Shown piece by piece: positions 5,900 to 13,685 of a DNA stretch of 16,214 bases. Below the pieces are notes generated by a model. That model searched no databases and was not told the origin of the DNA. It was given only the letters and a program-made list of their open reading frames with translations. Source of the stretch: Bacteroidales bacterium (GTDB taxonomy: Bacteria; Bacteroidota; Bacteroidia; Bacteroidales; UBA3663); NCBI GenBank assembly GCA_004557315.1, contig SFEH01000037.1, positions 1 through 16,214 on the forward strand, given 5' to 3'. A program made the position numbers and the translations under genes. Every line of letters begins with the position of its first letter. Position 1 is the first letter of the stretch.

Positions 5900-7181
5900 C
5901 TCCTTTGGAATCAACGCTCTCGTCGGCTATATCCGATTTGTCAACGAATCGATGATGATTCGCAAGCGCTATACTATCGGACTTGAAAACCTGCCTGCCG
6001 AGGGTTCGCGCTATTTCATCATCAGCAACCACCAGAACACTGCCAACGACCCTATCAATATCATCTTCGCTCTGCCTTTCCGCTACACCATCACCGTGAT
6101 GGCGCGAGCCAATGTGTTCTATCTGAACAATTCTTTCACCAAGCTGCTCTATGCTCTCGGCCTTGTTCCTGCCTTCCGAAGCGACTTCGACGGCAGCGAT
6201 ACGGTTGAGAAGAACAATGAGTCGTTCGACCTCATTGCCCAACGTGTCAACTCGTGCAACCCTTTCCTCGTCTTCCCTGAAGGCGGACACACCCAGGGAC
6301 ATTATCTCGACCCATTCACCACGGGCTTCGTGCGCATTGCCTTCTATGCAGCACAGCAGACAGGCTGGAAGGAGGATATTCTGATAGTGCCTACCGCCCA
6401 CCACTATCACGACTTCTTTGCCGTTCACAGCGATTTCCTCTGGTCGATAGGCAAGCCGCTTTCGCTCAAGCCATTCTATGAGGAATATCAGGCTCATCCG
6501 TACAAGGTGATGCGAAGGGTGAAGAACCTCATGCACCAGCAGGTTGGCGAACTGCTCCTCGATGTGGGCGAAAAGGATTATGAGATCAAGGACTTCTTCA
6601 TCCGCACATCTGCGCTCAACCCATCGTCACTTCTTGACATTGAGCTTCCTGAACGGCTGAAGGCAGAGAAGGAATTCTTTGCCTCGCTCAATGCCAACCC
6701 ACACTACGATGAGATCATTGCACTTTCGCACGAACTGAAGGCTGCTGAAGAGGCTGTTGGGCTCGACGATGTGACCATCGAGAAGAAGCCTGCACGCTCG
6801 TCGTCGGTTGCCACTATCCTATTGTTGGCACTTCTCTCTCCGCTCTTTATCGTGAGTCTTTGGCCAAACATACTTTGCTATCGTTTGCCACTCCGCCTGC
6901 TCCGCACCGACAAGATGTTCACCAACACCTATCGCTACTTTATCTCTGCTCTCGTGATCTATCCGCTCTGTGCCATCATCACACTGGCAGTCCTCTGGGG
7001 TTGCTTCGGCCTGGCTTGGTTAGCTCTTGTCTGGGTCCTCCTTTGGTTCCCTCTCGCCCGCTTCGGCCTATATTATTACGGTCAATGCAAGCGCGTGGCA
7101 CAGATCTGGCGCTACAACCGACTGAAGGATAAGATACAGAATATTGAGATGCTTCGCAAGAAGATTAAGGATCTTCTTTGA
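5892..7181 (+). CDS. PlsC-like acyltransferase with C-terminal membrane region
   Basis: A 429-residue protein. Residues about 25-225 are a lysophospholipid acyltransferase (LPLAT) domain. Its catalytic motif is SNHQNTANDP with H47 and D53, an H-x5-D spacing rather than the common H-x4-D. FPEGGH (128-133) matches the acceptor-phosphate-binding FPEGTR motif. The H-x5-D form occurs in a sub-branch related to glycerol-3-phosphate/DHAP acyltransferases. The last third (about 295-400) contains three to four hydrophobic segments, then a charged helical tail. The role is probably acylation of a glycerophospholipid or related lipid at the inner membrane; the substrate is not readable. The start is the second of two duplicated ATGs, chosen because the first meets a stop after four codons. 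No promoter is visible between the preceding terminator and this start. It is convergent with proA. Confidence 0.85.
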   Translation: MSRSFGINALVGYIRFVNESMMIRKRYTIGLENLPAEGSRYFIISNHQNTANDPINIIFALPFRYTITVMARANVFYLNNSFTKLLYALGLVPAFRSDFDGSDTVEKNNESFDLIAQRVNSCNPFLVFPEGGHTQGHYLDPFTTGFVRIAFYAAQQTGWKEDILIVPTAHHYHDFFAVHSDFLWSIGKPLSLKPFYEEYQAHPYKVMRRVKNLMHQQVGELLLDVGEKDYEIKDFFIRTSALNPSSLLDIELPERLKAEKEFFASLNANPHYDEIIALSHELKAAEEAVGLDDVTIEKKPARSSSVATILLLALLSPLFIVSLWPNILCYRLPLRLLRTDKMFTNTYRYFISALVIYPLCAIITLAVLWGCFGLAWLALVWVLLWFPLARFGLYYYGQCKRVAQIWRYNRLKDKIQNIEMLRKKIKDLL

Positions 7182-7193
7182 ATGGATTATTTG

Positions 7194-7236
7194 ACATTAA
7201 TACCTCTGCAAGAACAACTTACAGAGGCATTAATGT
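7194..7236. terminator. Long stem-loop between convergent genes, possible terminator
   Basis: ACATTAATACCTCTG (7194-7208) and CAGAGGCATTAATGT (7222-7236) form a 15-bp stem with one G-U-type mismatch and a 13-nt loop. It starts 12 nt after the acyltransferase stop. Neither side has a clear T-run, so it is not a classic intrinsic terminator. It may stop transcription by another route or protect the mRNA 3' end. Confidence 0.55.
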
Positions 7237-7303
7237 ATGGGAAGCTGTATAATCTACAACCTGACCTTTGTATTTAATTTAGCAACTACATTTCAAATTT
7301 ATT

Positions 7304-7396
7304 GGATCAATCATTTGACTATTCAGGATCAATCATTTGACTATTCAGGATCTATCATTTGCTTATTCAGGATCAATCATTTGTTTATTTAGGATC
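7304..7396. repeat. 22-bp tandem repeat, four copies plus a partial one, at the proA 3' end
   Basis: Units at 7304-7325, 7326-7347, 7348-7369 and 7370-7391 each begin GGATCAATCATTTG or GGATCTATCATTTG. The first two are identical and the next two carry a few changes. A fifth partial unit begins at 7392 (GGATCTA). The complement of 7389-7391 is the proA TAA stop, so the last proA codons (Arg-Ser-stop) are written by the junction of units four and five. Confidence 0.93.
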
Positions 7397-8630
7397 TAAC
7401 CTGTCCATTTCCATCGATGAGCCACTTATATGTCGTGATCTCTTCGAGTGCCATTGGTCCGCGAGGACCGAGTTTCTGGGTAGATATTCCTATCTCAGCG
7501 CCAAGTCCGAACTGACCGCCATCGGTGAAGCTGGTAGGTGCATTGACATAGACGCATGAGGCATCGACCTGAGTCTGGAACGCGATGGCAGCATCGGCAT
7601 TGTCGGTGATAATGCATTCGCTATGTCCCGAACCGTAGTGTGCGATATGTTCAATGGCTGCATCAAGAGACTCTACTGTCTTGATTGCCATTGCGTAGGA
7701 CATAAATTCCGTGCCGTATGACTCTTCAGAAGCATGAAGCAACAACTCCGAAGGATGATGACCGATCAGAGATTCATAAGCCTGAGTATCTGCCCAAATC
7801 TTGACATTGGATTCAGCCAAAGGCTTGGCTATCTCTGGCAGGTCGCTCAATCGGCTTTGATGAATGAGCAGACAGTCGAGAGCATTGCACACACTCACGC
7901 GTCGGGTCTTGGCATTGTTGATGATGCGAGTGCCCATAGCGAGGTCGGCATCCTTGTCGAAATAGGCATGAACCACACCAGCACCTGTCTCGATGACAGG
8001 CACCTTGGCATTGTCGCGCACGAAGTCGATTAGCTTTCGGCCGCCACGTGGGATGCACACATCTATATAACCTACAGCCGATAGCATCTCGGCCGTTGCC
8101 TCATGAGTGCCAGGAAGGAGCTGCACGACACCAGTGTCAATGCCGTTGTCGCTCAACACCTTATGTATCAATGACACGATTGCCTTGTTTGACTCGTCAG
8201 CATCGCGACCGCCCTTCAGCACACAGGCATTGCCGCTCTTGAAGCATAGGGCGAAGACATCGAACGTAACATTGGGGCGAGCCTCATATACCATGCCTAT
8301 CACACCGAAAGGCACACTCACTCGACGAAGGTGCAAGCCATTGGGCAAGGTGGTATCCTTGAGCACACGACCTAATGGCGAAGGCAGACTCACTACCTTG
8401 CGCATATCCGAAGCGATGTCATGCAGTCGCTTGGGCGTCAGTTGCAGGCGATCGTAGAGAGGGTTCTCCCGATCCATCTTCGACAAGTCCTTGCTATTGG
8501 CTGCCAATATCTCCTCCTCGTTCTCGGCAATGGCATCTGCCACAGCCAGAAGTATCTTATCTCTTTGTTCATCCGGTATCAAAGCCAGACTCCGCGATGC
8601 TTTCTTAGCCTTCTCAAACTGCTCCAACAT
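7389..8630 (-). CDS. proA: Glutamate-5-semialdehyde dehydrogenase (gamma-glutamyl phosphate reductase)
   Basis: A 413-residue NADPH-dependent enzyme that reduces gamma-glutamyl phosphate to glutamate-5-semialdehyde, the second step of proline synthesis. Recognisable segments are VPFGVIGMVYEARPNVT (106-122), LCFKSGNACVLKGGRDA (128-144), CIPRGGRKLIDFV, and the catalytic cysteine in VSVCNALDCLL (C248). The length matches E. coli ProA (417). The start is set at MLEQFEKAKKASR because homology begins there; a longer frame reaching 8747 exists but would overlap proB with unrelated sequence. It follows proB after 13 nt, so the two form an operon with proB first. The stop codon lies in a 22-bp repeat. 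Confidence 0.97.
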   Translation of the reverse strand: MLEQFEKAKKASRSLALIPDEQRDKILLAVADAIAENEEEILAANSKDLSKMDRENPLYDRLQLTPKRLHDIASDMRKVVSLPSPLGRVLKDTTLPNGLHLRRVSVPFGVIGMVYEARPNVTFDVFALCFKSGNACVLKGGRDADESNKAIVSLIHKVLSDNGIDTGVVQLLPGTHEATAEMLSAVGYIDVCIPRGGRKLIDFVRDNAKVPVIETGAGVVHAYFDKDADLAMGTRIINNAKTRRVSVCNALDCLLIHQSRLSDLPEIAKPLAESNVKIWADTQAYESLIGHHPSELLLHASEESYGTEFMSYAMAIKTVESLDAAIEHIAHYGSGHSECIITDNADAAIAFQTQVDASCVYVNAPTSFTDGGQFGLGAEIGISTQKLGPRGPMALEEITTYKWLIDGNGQVRS

Positions 8631-8633
8631 ATT

Positions 8634-8660
8634 GATTCTTTGATTATTGATTATTGATTG
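8634..8660. repeat. ATCAATA heptamer copies at the proB/proA junction
   Basis: On the minus strand the end of proB reads ATCAATA, ATCAATA, ATCAAAG, AATCAAT and then the proA ATG. These are two exact and about two degenerate copies of the heptamer seen 13 times at 1501-1591. They encode the proB C-terminal INNQ, its TAA stop and the 13-nt spacer. Confidence 0.8.
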
Positions 8661-9450
8661 CCTGCGCCACCGTTGTTTGTTGTTCTGCAACAAACTCCGT
8701 AAACACCACCTCCCCACGCGCGTCAGAGAAGAGCTCGACCAGCACATTCTCGCGCTTGCCGTTGGCGATGATCACCCTGATGCCGCTGTCAGCCACCACA
8801 CGGGCAGTATGGTGCTTCGACTCCATGCCTCCACGTCCAGCACTGCTCTTCGACGACTGAATGTACTGTTCGAGCGACTCTCCTGGCAAGACCTTGCGAA
8901 TGACCTTCGACTCGGGGTCGTTAGGGTTGCCTGTATATATACCATCGATGTTGCTCAACAAAACCAGTGTCTCCGCTCCCATCATCCTTGCGATGAGCCC
9001 AGCGAGCTCGTCATTGTCGGTAAACATAAGCTCGGTGACCGACACCGTGTCGTTTTCATTGACCACAGGGATGACATCGTTGTGGAGCATCACTTCCATA
9101 CATTGCCTCTGATTGTCGAATTGCTCCCCAGGCTCAAAGTTCTCCTTCATCGTCAGGACCTGCCCCATGTGGATGCCATATTCGCGAAATAGGTCATAAT
9201 AAAGATTGACGAGTTTGACCTGACCAATGGCCGAAAAGAGCTGGCGCTGCTCGACAGAATCGAGAGGATTCTCCACTTTGAGTTCGCCACGTCCACACGC
9301 CACAGCACCAGACGACACTAATATGACCTGATAGCCCTGCGACTTGAGCCATGCTATCTGGTCAACAAGCGACGACAGACGGGTGATGTCGAGTTTGCCG
9401 CTTGGCATGGTGAGCACGTTCGAACCCACTTTTATCACTATTCTCTGCAT
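8644..9450 (-). CDS. proB: Glutamate 5-kinase, amino-acid-kinase domain only
   Basis: A 268-residue kinase that phosphorylates glutamate to gamma-glutamyl phosphate, the committed and usually proline-inhibited step of proline synthesis. Motifs: IVIKVGSNVL (4-13) for phosphate binding, ILVSSGAV, VVNENDTV, FTDNDELAGLIA, and the nucleotide-site GRGGMESK. E. coli ProB has 367 residues with a C-terminal PUA domain. That domain is absent here, as in a number of other bacterial glutamate kinases. The last residues (AINNQ and stop) are encoded by copies of the ATCAATA heptamer repeat, so the C-terminus looks modified by repeat sequence. A TATATTTG box lies upstream. Confidence 0.95.
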   Translation of the reverse strand: MQRIVIKVGSNVLTMPSGKLDITRLSSLVDQIAWLKSQGYQVILVSSGAVACGRGELKVENPLDSVEQRQLFSAIGQVKLVNLYYDLFREYGIHMGQVLTMKENFEPGEQFDNQRQCMEVMLHNDVIPVVNENDTVSVTELMFTDNDELAGLIARMMGAETLVLLSNIDGIYTGNPNDPESKVIRKVLPGESLEQYIQSSKSSAGRGGMESKHHTARVVADSGIRVIIANGKRENVLVELFSDARGEVVFTEFVAEQQTTVAQAINNQ

Positions 9451-9482
9451 GATAATTGAATTGTTTATTTGAAAATTGCTTG

Positions 9483-9490
9483 CAAATATA
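9483..9490 (-). promoter_or_regulatory. Candidate -7 box of the proBA promoter
   Basis: The complement of 9483-9490 is TATATTTG, an exact TAnnTTTG box about 33 nt before the proB ATG. The -33 region (TATG at a 20-nt spacing) is a weak match to TTTG. It is the only good -7 box in the proB upstream region. Confidence 0.55.
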
Positions 9491-9583
9491 TAATTATTGA
9501 TTCAAAATTCCATACTTTTAGCAAGAATAATGACACTTTAGCATAAAAAAACGACGTTTATTCATTTTTTTTCATTATTTTCT

Positions 9584-9614
9584 TTTTACCAATATATAAT
9601 TTGATATATATTTG
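9584..9614 (+). promoter_or_regulatory. Possible upstream promoter of the GNAT gene
   Basis: TATATTTG at 9607-9614 has TTTT at 9584-9587, 19 nt upstream (consensus TTTG). It would give an mRNA leader of about 75 nt for the acetyltransferase gene at 9695. Confidence 0.45.
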
Positions 9615-9658
9615 CGCCAGAAAAATTGAACATCTAATACAACAATTAATTATAATAA

Positions 9659-9690
9659 TTTGCAATATCGACAATAAATCACTATCTTTG
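9659..9690 (+). promoter_or_regulatory. Consensus promoter abutting the GNAT start codon
   Basis: TTTG at 9659-9662 and TATCTTTG at 9683-9690 have a 20-nt spacing, an exact fit to the Bacteroidetes consensus. The ATG at 9695 is only 4 nt beyond the -7 box, so transcription from here would start at or very near the start codon. Confidence 0.7.
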
Positions 9691-9694
9691 CATC

Positions 9695-10240
9695 ATGGAA
9701 ATCAGACAAGCAACAATCAACGATGCACTTTTTGTAGCAAAGTGCGTGAGTATGGCTCTTCACACCGATATGACTGCCGAAGAGCTCAATCATTTTGCCG
9801 AGGTATGCCGTCTCGACAATGTTCTCTACTCCTATCGCAATGCGATCATTGCAGAAATCGACAATGTGCCAGCCGGACTCTGTCTTGCCTACGATGGCAA
9901 CAACTATCATGAGATTCGTGTGCGCACCTTCGCACATTTCCCTGAACTGTCGGAGAAGATGGATTTCGAGAATTTCGAAGATGAGACACACGAAGGCGAG
10001 TTCTATATCGATTCTCTTGCTGTCTTACCCGAATTCCGTCGCCGAGGCATTGCCCAGGAACTGATGAAGGCACAGATTAAGAGAGGCCATGAAATGGGCT
10101 TGCCCGTAGCCGCTCTGCTGGTCGATCCAGAGAATCCAAATGCACAGAAGCTTTACTACAACCTCGGATTCAAGTATTCGGAGGATGTATATGCCTTCGG
10201 CCAGATTTTCTGGAAACTGAGCATGCCGACTACGACCTGA
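9695..10240 (+). CDS. GNAT-family N-acetyltransferase
   Basis: A 181-residue acetyl-CoA-dependent acetyltransferase of the GCN5-related fold. It begins MEIRQATINDALF, the usual first strand and helix. The acetyl-CoA pyrophosphate-binding motif A is at about 106-124: DSLAVLPEFRRRGIAQELM, with R115-x2-G118-x-A120. The late motif B-like region has NPNAQKLYYNLGFKY (148-161). Residues 21-45 and 79-101 are variable, as expected for the acceptor side. The substrate (small molecule, peptide or protein N-terminus) cannot be told. It is a single-gene unit with its own promoter matches and a terminator, between divergent proBA and the metal-pump genes. An alternative start downstream would remove the first strand, so the ATG at 9695 is preferred. 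Confidence 0.9.
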   Translation: MEIRQATINDALFVAKCVSMALHTDMTAEELNHFAEVCRLDNVLYSYRNAIIAEIDNVPAGLCLAYDGNNYHEIRVRTFAHFPELSEKMDFENFEDETHEGEFYIDSLAVLPEFRRRGIAQELMKAQIKRGHEMGLPVAALLVDPENPNAQKLYYNLGFKYSEDVYAFGQIFWKLSMPTTT

Positions 10241-10277
10241 AATAAGCTCAGAAAATGAAAGACAAGGGTATGTAAAT

Positions 10278-10310
10278 ATGCAGGAAATTACCATTATTTC
10301 TTGCATTTTT
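10278..10310 (+). terminator. Rho-independent terminator after the GNAT gene
   Basis: ATGCAGGAAAT (10278-10288) pairs with ATTTCTTGCAT (10296-10306), 11 bp with one G-U pair and a 7-nt loop, followed by TTTT to 10310. It separates the acetyltransferase gene from the efflux genes. Confidence 0.85.
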
Positions 10311-10407
10311 ATATGCCAATATTATTAAAATCTGTATTATTGTTACGATATGTACATCTTTTTGAAGATATTTTGCATGATTCTGTCCATAAGATGATTA
10401 TTATCTG

Positions 10408-10415
10408 TATATTTG
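10408..10415 (+). promoter_or_regulatory. Candidate -7 box for the metal-efflux operon
   Basis: TATATTTG is an exact TAnnTTTG box 32 nt before the pump ATG at 10448. The expected -33 position shows only a weak TTCTG-like match. The AT-rich 10311-10447 region shows no recognisable metal-regulator operator. Confidence 0.5.
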
Positions 10416-10447
10416 TGACTTGTAAATAATCGATAAATGTCATCAAT

Positions 10448-13400
10448 ATGTTCAATTCTATCGTTAGGTTTTCCATAAAGCAGAAGCTCTTTGTCTTTCT
10501 GACTACATTGGCTCTGCTGATAGGCGGTATCTATTCGATGGTTACCTTGCCTATCGATGCTGTGCCTGATATCACCAACAATCAGGTGCAGATAGTGACC
10601 GTATCACCGACACTGGCACCTCAAGAGGTCGAACAGCTCATCACCATGCCTGTCGAGATTGCCATGAGCAATATCATGAACGTCACTGAGATACGTTCGG
10701 TATCGCGCTTCGGACTCTCGCTTGTGACCGTTGTGTTCAAGGAGGACGTGCCGACGTTGCAGACCCGACAGCTCATCAACGAGCAGATTCAGACCGTGGC
10801 AGGTGAGATACCCCAGGAACTTGGCACGCCCGAGCTTATGCCTATCACGACAGGCTTGGGCGAGATCTATCAGTATGTGCTGAAGGTCGATGAGCAACAC
10901 CGCAAGGACTATGATGCAATGGAACTACGCACCATTCAAGACTGGATTGTGAAGCGCCAGCTCTCAGGTATTCCAGGAATCGTCGAGATCAACAGCTTCG
11001 GTGGCTATATGAAGCAATATGAGATAGCCATTGACCCCGATGTGCTTTCAGCTCTTCAGCTTACCATCTCCGATGTGTTTGACGCACTTGAGAAAAACAA
11101 TCAGAACACAGGCGGCAGCTATATTGAAAAGGGCAGCAAGGCCTATTATATCCGTTCGGAAGGCATGATAACTCAAATCAAGGATATTGAGAATATTGTT
11201 GTTGCCAACCGAGGCGGCATGCCTGTGCACATTAGCGACATAGGTCGTGTGGTCTTTGGCTCACCAAAGCGTTTCGGTGCCATGACCATGGATGGCGATG
11301 GCGAGTGCGTGGGAGGTATCGCCATGATGCTCAAGGGTGCCAATGCCAATGTTGTCACCCAGGAACTGGAAGCGCGTGTGGCAAAGGTGCAGAAAATGCT
11401 GCCTGAAGGTGTAAGCATTGAGCCATATCTCAATCGTTCTGAACTTGTCAACCGAAATATATCGACTGTCATATACAACCTTATCGAAGGTGCGCTGATC
11501 GTTTTCCTTGTTCTCATCATTTTCCTCGGCAACGTGCGTGCAGGCATGATTGTGGCTTCGGTCATCCCTCTCGCCATGCTCTTTGGCTTCATCATGATGC
11601 GTATCTTCGGCGTTTCAGCCAACCTCATGAGCCTTGGTGCAATCGACTTTGGCATTGTAGTCGATGGTTCAATAGTCATACTTGAAGGCATTCTGGCACA
11701 TCTCTTCTCTAAACGACTGGCAGGCAAGACACTGACAAGCGAAGAAATGGAGAAGGAAGTTGAAATAGGAGCATCGCATGTGGTGAAAAGCTCGGCCTTT
11801 GCCGTTCTCATCATCCTCATCGTGTTCTTCCCGATTCTGACGCTTACTGGCATCGAAGGCAAGTACTTCACTCCTATGGCCAAAACACTCGTGTTCTGTA
11901 TCATCGGTGCGCTAATACTCTCTCTAACCTACGTGCCAATGATGGCTGTCCTCTTCCTGAAGAGACATATCGACACACGTCCTACACTTGCAGACCGGTT
12001 CTTCACTTGGCTCAACAATAAATATTATAAAATACTGCACGTGTGCATGCACAATGTGTTGAAGACCATTGGCGTTGCCTTTGCCATGCTTGCGGCTTCG
12101 ATTTTGCTCTTCACCCGACTTGGGGCAGAGTTTATCCCAACACTCGATGAAGGGGACTTTGCGATGCAGATGACGCTTCCTGCGGGCAGCTCTCTCTCTC
12201 AGAGCATCGAAATCTCGCTCAAAGCCGAGAAGGTGCTCAAGGAGAAGTTCCCCGAGATAAAGCATGTAGTGGCAAAGATAGGCACTGCCGAAGTCCCAAC
12301 CGATCCTATGTCGGTCGAAGATGCTGATGTGATGATTGTGATGAAACCGTTCAAGGAATGGACTTCGGCCTCTTCGCGTGCAGAGATGGTCGAGAAGATG
12401 AAGGAAGCTCTGGAAGTGGTTGAAGGAGCTGAGTTCAACTTCAGTCAGCCTATCCAGCTTCGTTTCAACGAGCTGATGACTGGAGCTAAGGCCGACATTG
12501 CTATAAAGCTATATGGCGAGGATATGGAAGAACTGTATGCAAAAGCAAGAGAGGCTTCGGCATACGTCCAGAAGGTTCATGGTGCCGATGATGTGATAGT
12601 GGAACAGGCGATGGGTCTGCCTCAGCTTGTGGTGCATTTCGACCGTAACAAGCTCGCCCGCTACAGCATAGATATCAAGGAACTCAACGACATCATCCGA
12701 ACGGCCTATGCAGGCGAGACTGCTGGTGTGGTATTCGAAAACGAACGGCGTTTCGATCTTGTGGTTCGTCTTGATAAAGAGAAGGTTAGCGACCTGGATC
12801 TGAATCGTCTGTTCGTGCGTGCTTCCGATGGACTTCAGATACCTGTTAGTGAAGTGGCAACAATCGACCTTGTGAATGGGCCTCTCCAGATCAACCGTGA
12901 TGCTACAAAGCGCCGTATTGTGATTGGTGTCAATGTGCGCGATGCCGACATACAGAAGGTTGTTGAGGAGATTCAGACAGTTCTCGACCAGAACATCAAG
13001 CTCAAACCTGGATATTACTTTGAGTACGGTGGTCAGTTCAAGAACCTGCAAAACGCCATTCGCACTCTCCTCATAGTGATTCCGATTGCCTTGGCTCTCA
13101 TTTTCCTCTTGTTGTTCTTTGCCTTTCGTAGTGTAAGGTACTCGCTCGTGGTCTTCTCAACCGTTCCTCTGTCGCTCATCGGAGGTATAGTAGCACTGTG
13201 GCTTCGAGACCTGCCGTTCAGCATTTCGGCAGGCGTGGGCTTCATTGCCCTCTTCGGTGTGGCTGTACTCAATGGTATCCTCATGATCAACCATTTCAAC
13301 GACATTCGCTATAGCAAGAAGCCACATACCCATTACAGTCTCTGCACCGATAGGATTATCCTTGGAGGGTGCAGTCATCTGCTTCGTCCGGTATTCCTCA

Positions 13401-13615
13401 CGGGTCTAGTAGCATCATTGGGCTTTGTGCCAATGGCAATTGCCACATCAGCCGGTGCTGAAGTTCAACGTCCGCTTGCCACGGTCGTGATTGGCGGCTT
13501 GATAGTATCGACCTTGCTGACACTGGTAATCATCCCTGCTTTCTATCGCATCGTCAATGGGTTCCCTGTGGCTTTGCGCAGGATGAAACGTATCAAGAAA
13601 CAATCAGCCAGATGA
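10448..13615 (+). CDS. CzcA/CusA-family heavy-metal efflux RND permease
   Basis: A 1055-residue inner-membrane pump of the heavy-metal RND class, with 12 predicted membrane segments and two large periplasmic loops, the normal size for the family. The proton-relay signature in TM4 is AIDFGIVVDGSIVILE, with D400, D406 and E413 matching the D-D-E triad of CzcA. Other family blocks are TLPIDAVPDITNNQVQI (33-49), EEVERxxT-like EVEQLITMPVE (60-70), TTGLGEIYQYVL, and RFNELMTGAKADIAIK. Methionines at the CusA copper sites are not clearly conserved and the RFNEL block is CzcA-like, so Zn/Co/Cd/Ni export is more likely than copper. There is no C-terminal TolC fusion. The adaptor gene follows after 70 nt. 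No outer-membrane channel gene is adjacent. Confidence 0.93.
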   Translation: MFNSIVRFSIKQKLFVFLTTLALLIGGIYSMVTLPIDAVPDITNNQVQIVTVSPTLAPQEVEQLITMPVEIAMSNIMNVTEIRSVSRFGLSLVTVVFKEDVPTLQTRQLINEQIQTVAGEIPQELGTPELMPITTGLGEIYQYVLKVDEQHRKDYDAMELRTIQDWIVKRQLSGIPGIVEINSFGGYMKQYEIAIDPDVLSALQLTISDVFDALEKNNQNTGGSYIEKGSKAYYIRSEGMITQIKDIENIVVANRGGMPVHISDIGRVVFGSPKRFGAMTMDGDGECVGGIAMMLKGANANVVTQELEARVAKVQKMLPEGVSIEPYLNRSELVNRNISTVIYNLIEGALIVFLVLIIFLGNVRAGMIVASVIPLAMLFGFIMMRIFGVSANLMSLGAIDFGIVVDGSIVILEGILAHLFSKRLAGKTLTSEEMEKEVEIGASHVVKSSAFAVLIILIVFFPILTLTGIEGKYFTPMAKTLVFCIIGALILSLTYVPMMAVLFLKRHIDTRPTLADRFFTWLNNKYYKILHVCMHNVLKTIGVAFAMLAASILLFTRLGAEFIPTLDEGDFAMQMTLPAGSSLSQSIEISLKAEKVLKEKFPEIKHVVAKIGTAEVPTDPMSVEDADVMIVMKPFKEWTSASSRAEMVEKMKEALEVVEGAEFNFSQPIQLRFNELMTGAKADIAIKLYGEDMEELYAKAREASAYVQKVHGADDVIVEQAMGLPQLVVHFDRNKLARYSIDIKELNDIIRTAYAGETAGVVFENERRFDLVVRLDKEKVSDLDLNRLFVRASDGLQIPVSEVATIDLVNGPLQINRDATKRRIVIGVNVRDADIQKVVEEIQTVLDQNIKLKPGYYFEYGGQFKNLQNAIRTLLIVIPIALALIFLLLFFAFRSVRYSLVVFSTVPLSLIGGIVALWLRDLPFSISAGVGFIALFGVAVLNGILMINHFNDIRYSKKPHTHYSLCTDRIILGGCSHLLRPVFLTGLVASLGFVPMAIATSAGAEVQRPLATVVIGGLIVSTLLTLVIIPAFYRIVNGFPVALRRMKRIKKQSAR

Positions 13616-13685
13616 TAATGTCCAACAAGATGACCATTCTCAATAATTAGACAACCAGATAATTTGGAAACAACATTCAGTCAAT

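Noticed and set aside
8631..8747. N-terminal extension of proA by 39 residues
   Set aside because: It would overlap the proB coding end with a low-complexity sequence translated from the wrong frame; ProA homology starts at the ATG at 8630.
10448..13615. Specific call as copper/silver pump CusA
   Set aside because: The copper-site methionines are not clearly in place and the RFNEL block and D-D-E triad fit CzcA-like proteins better; the substrate metal is left open.
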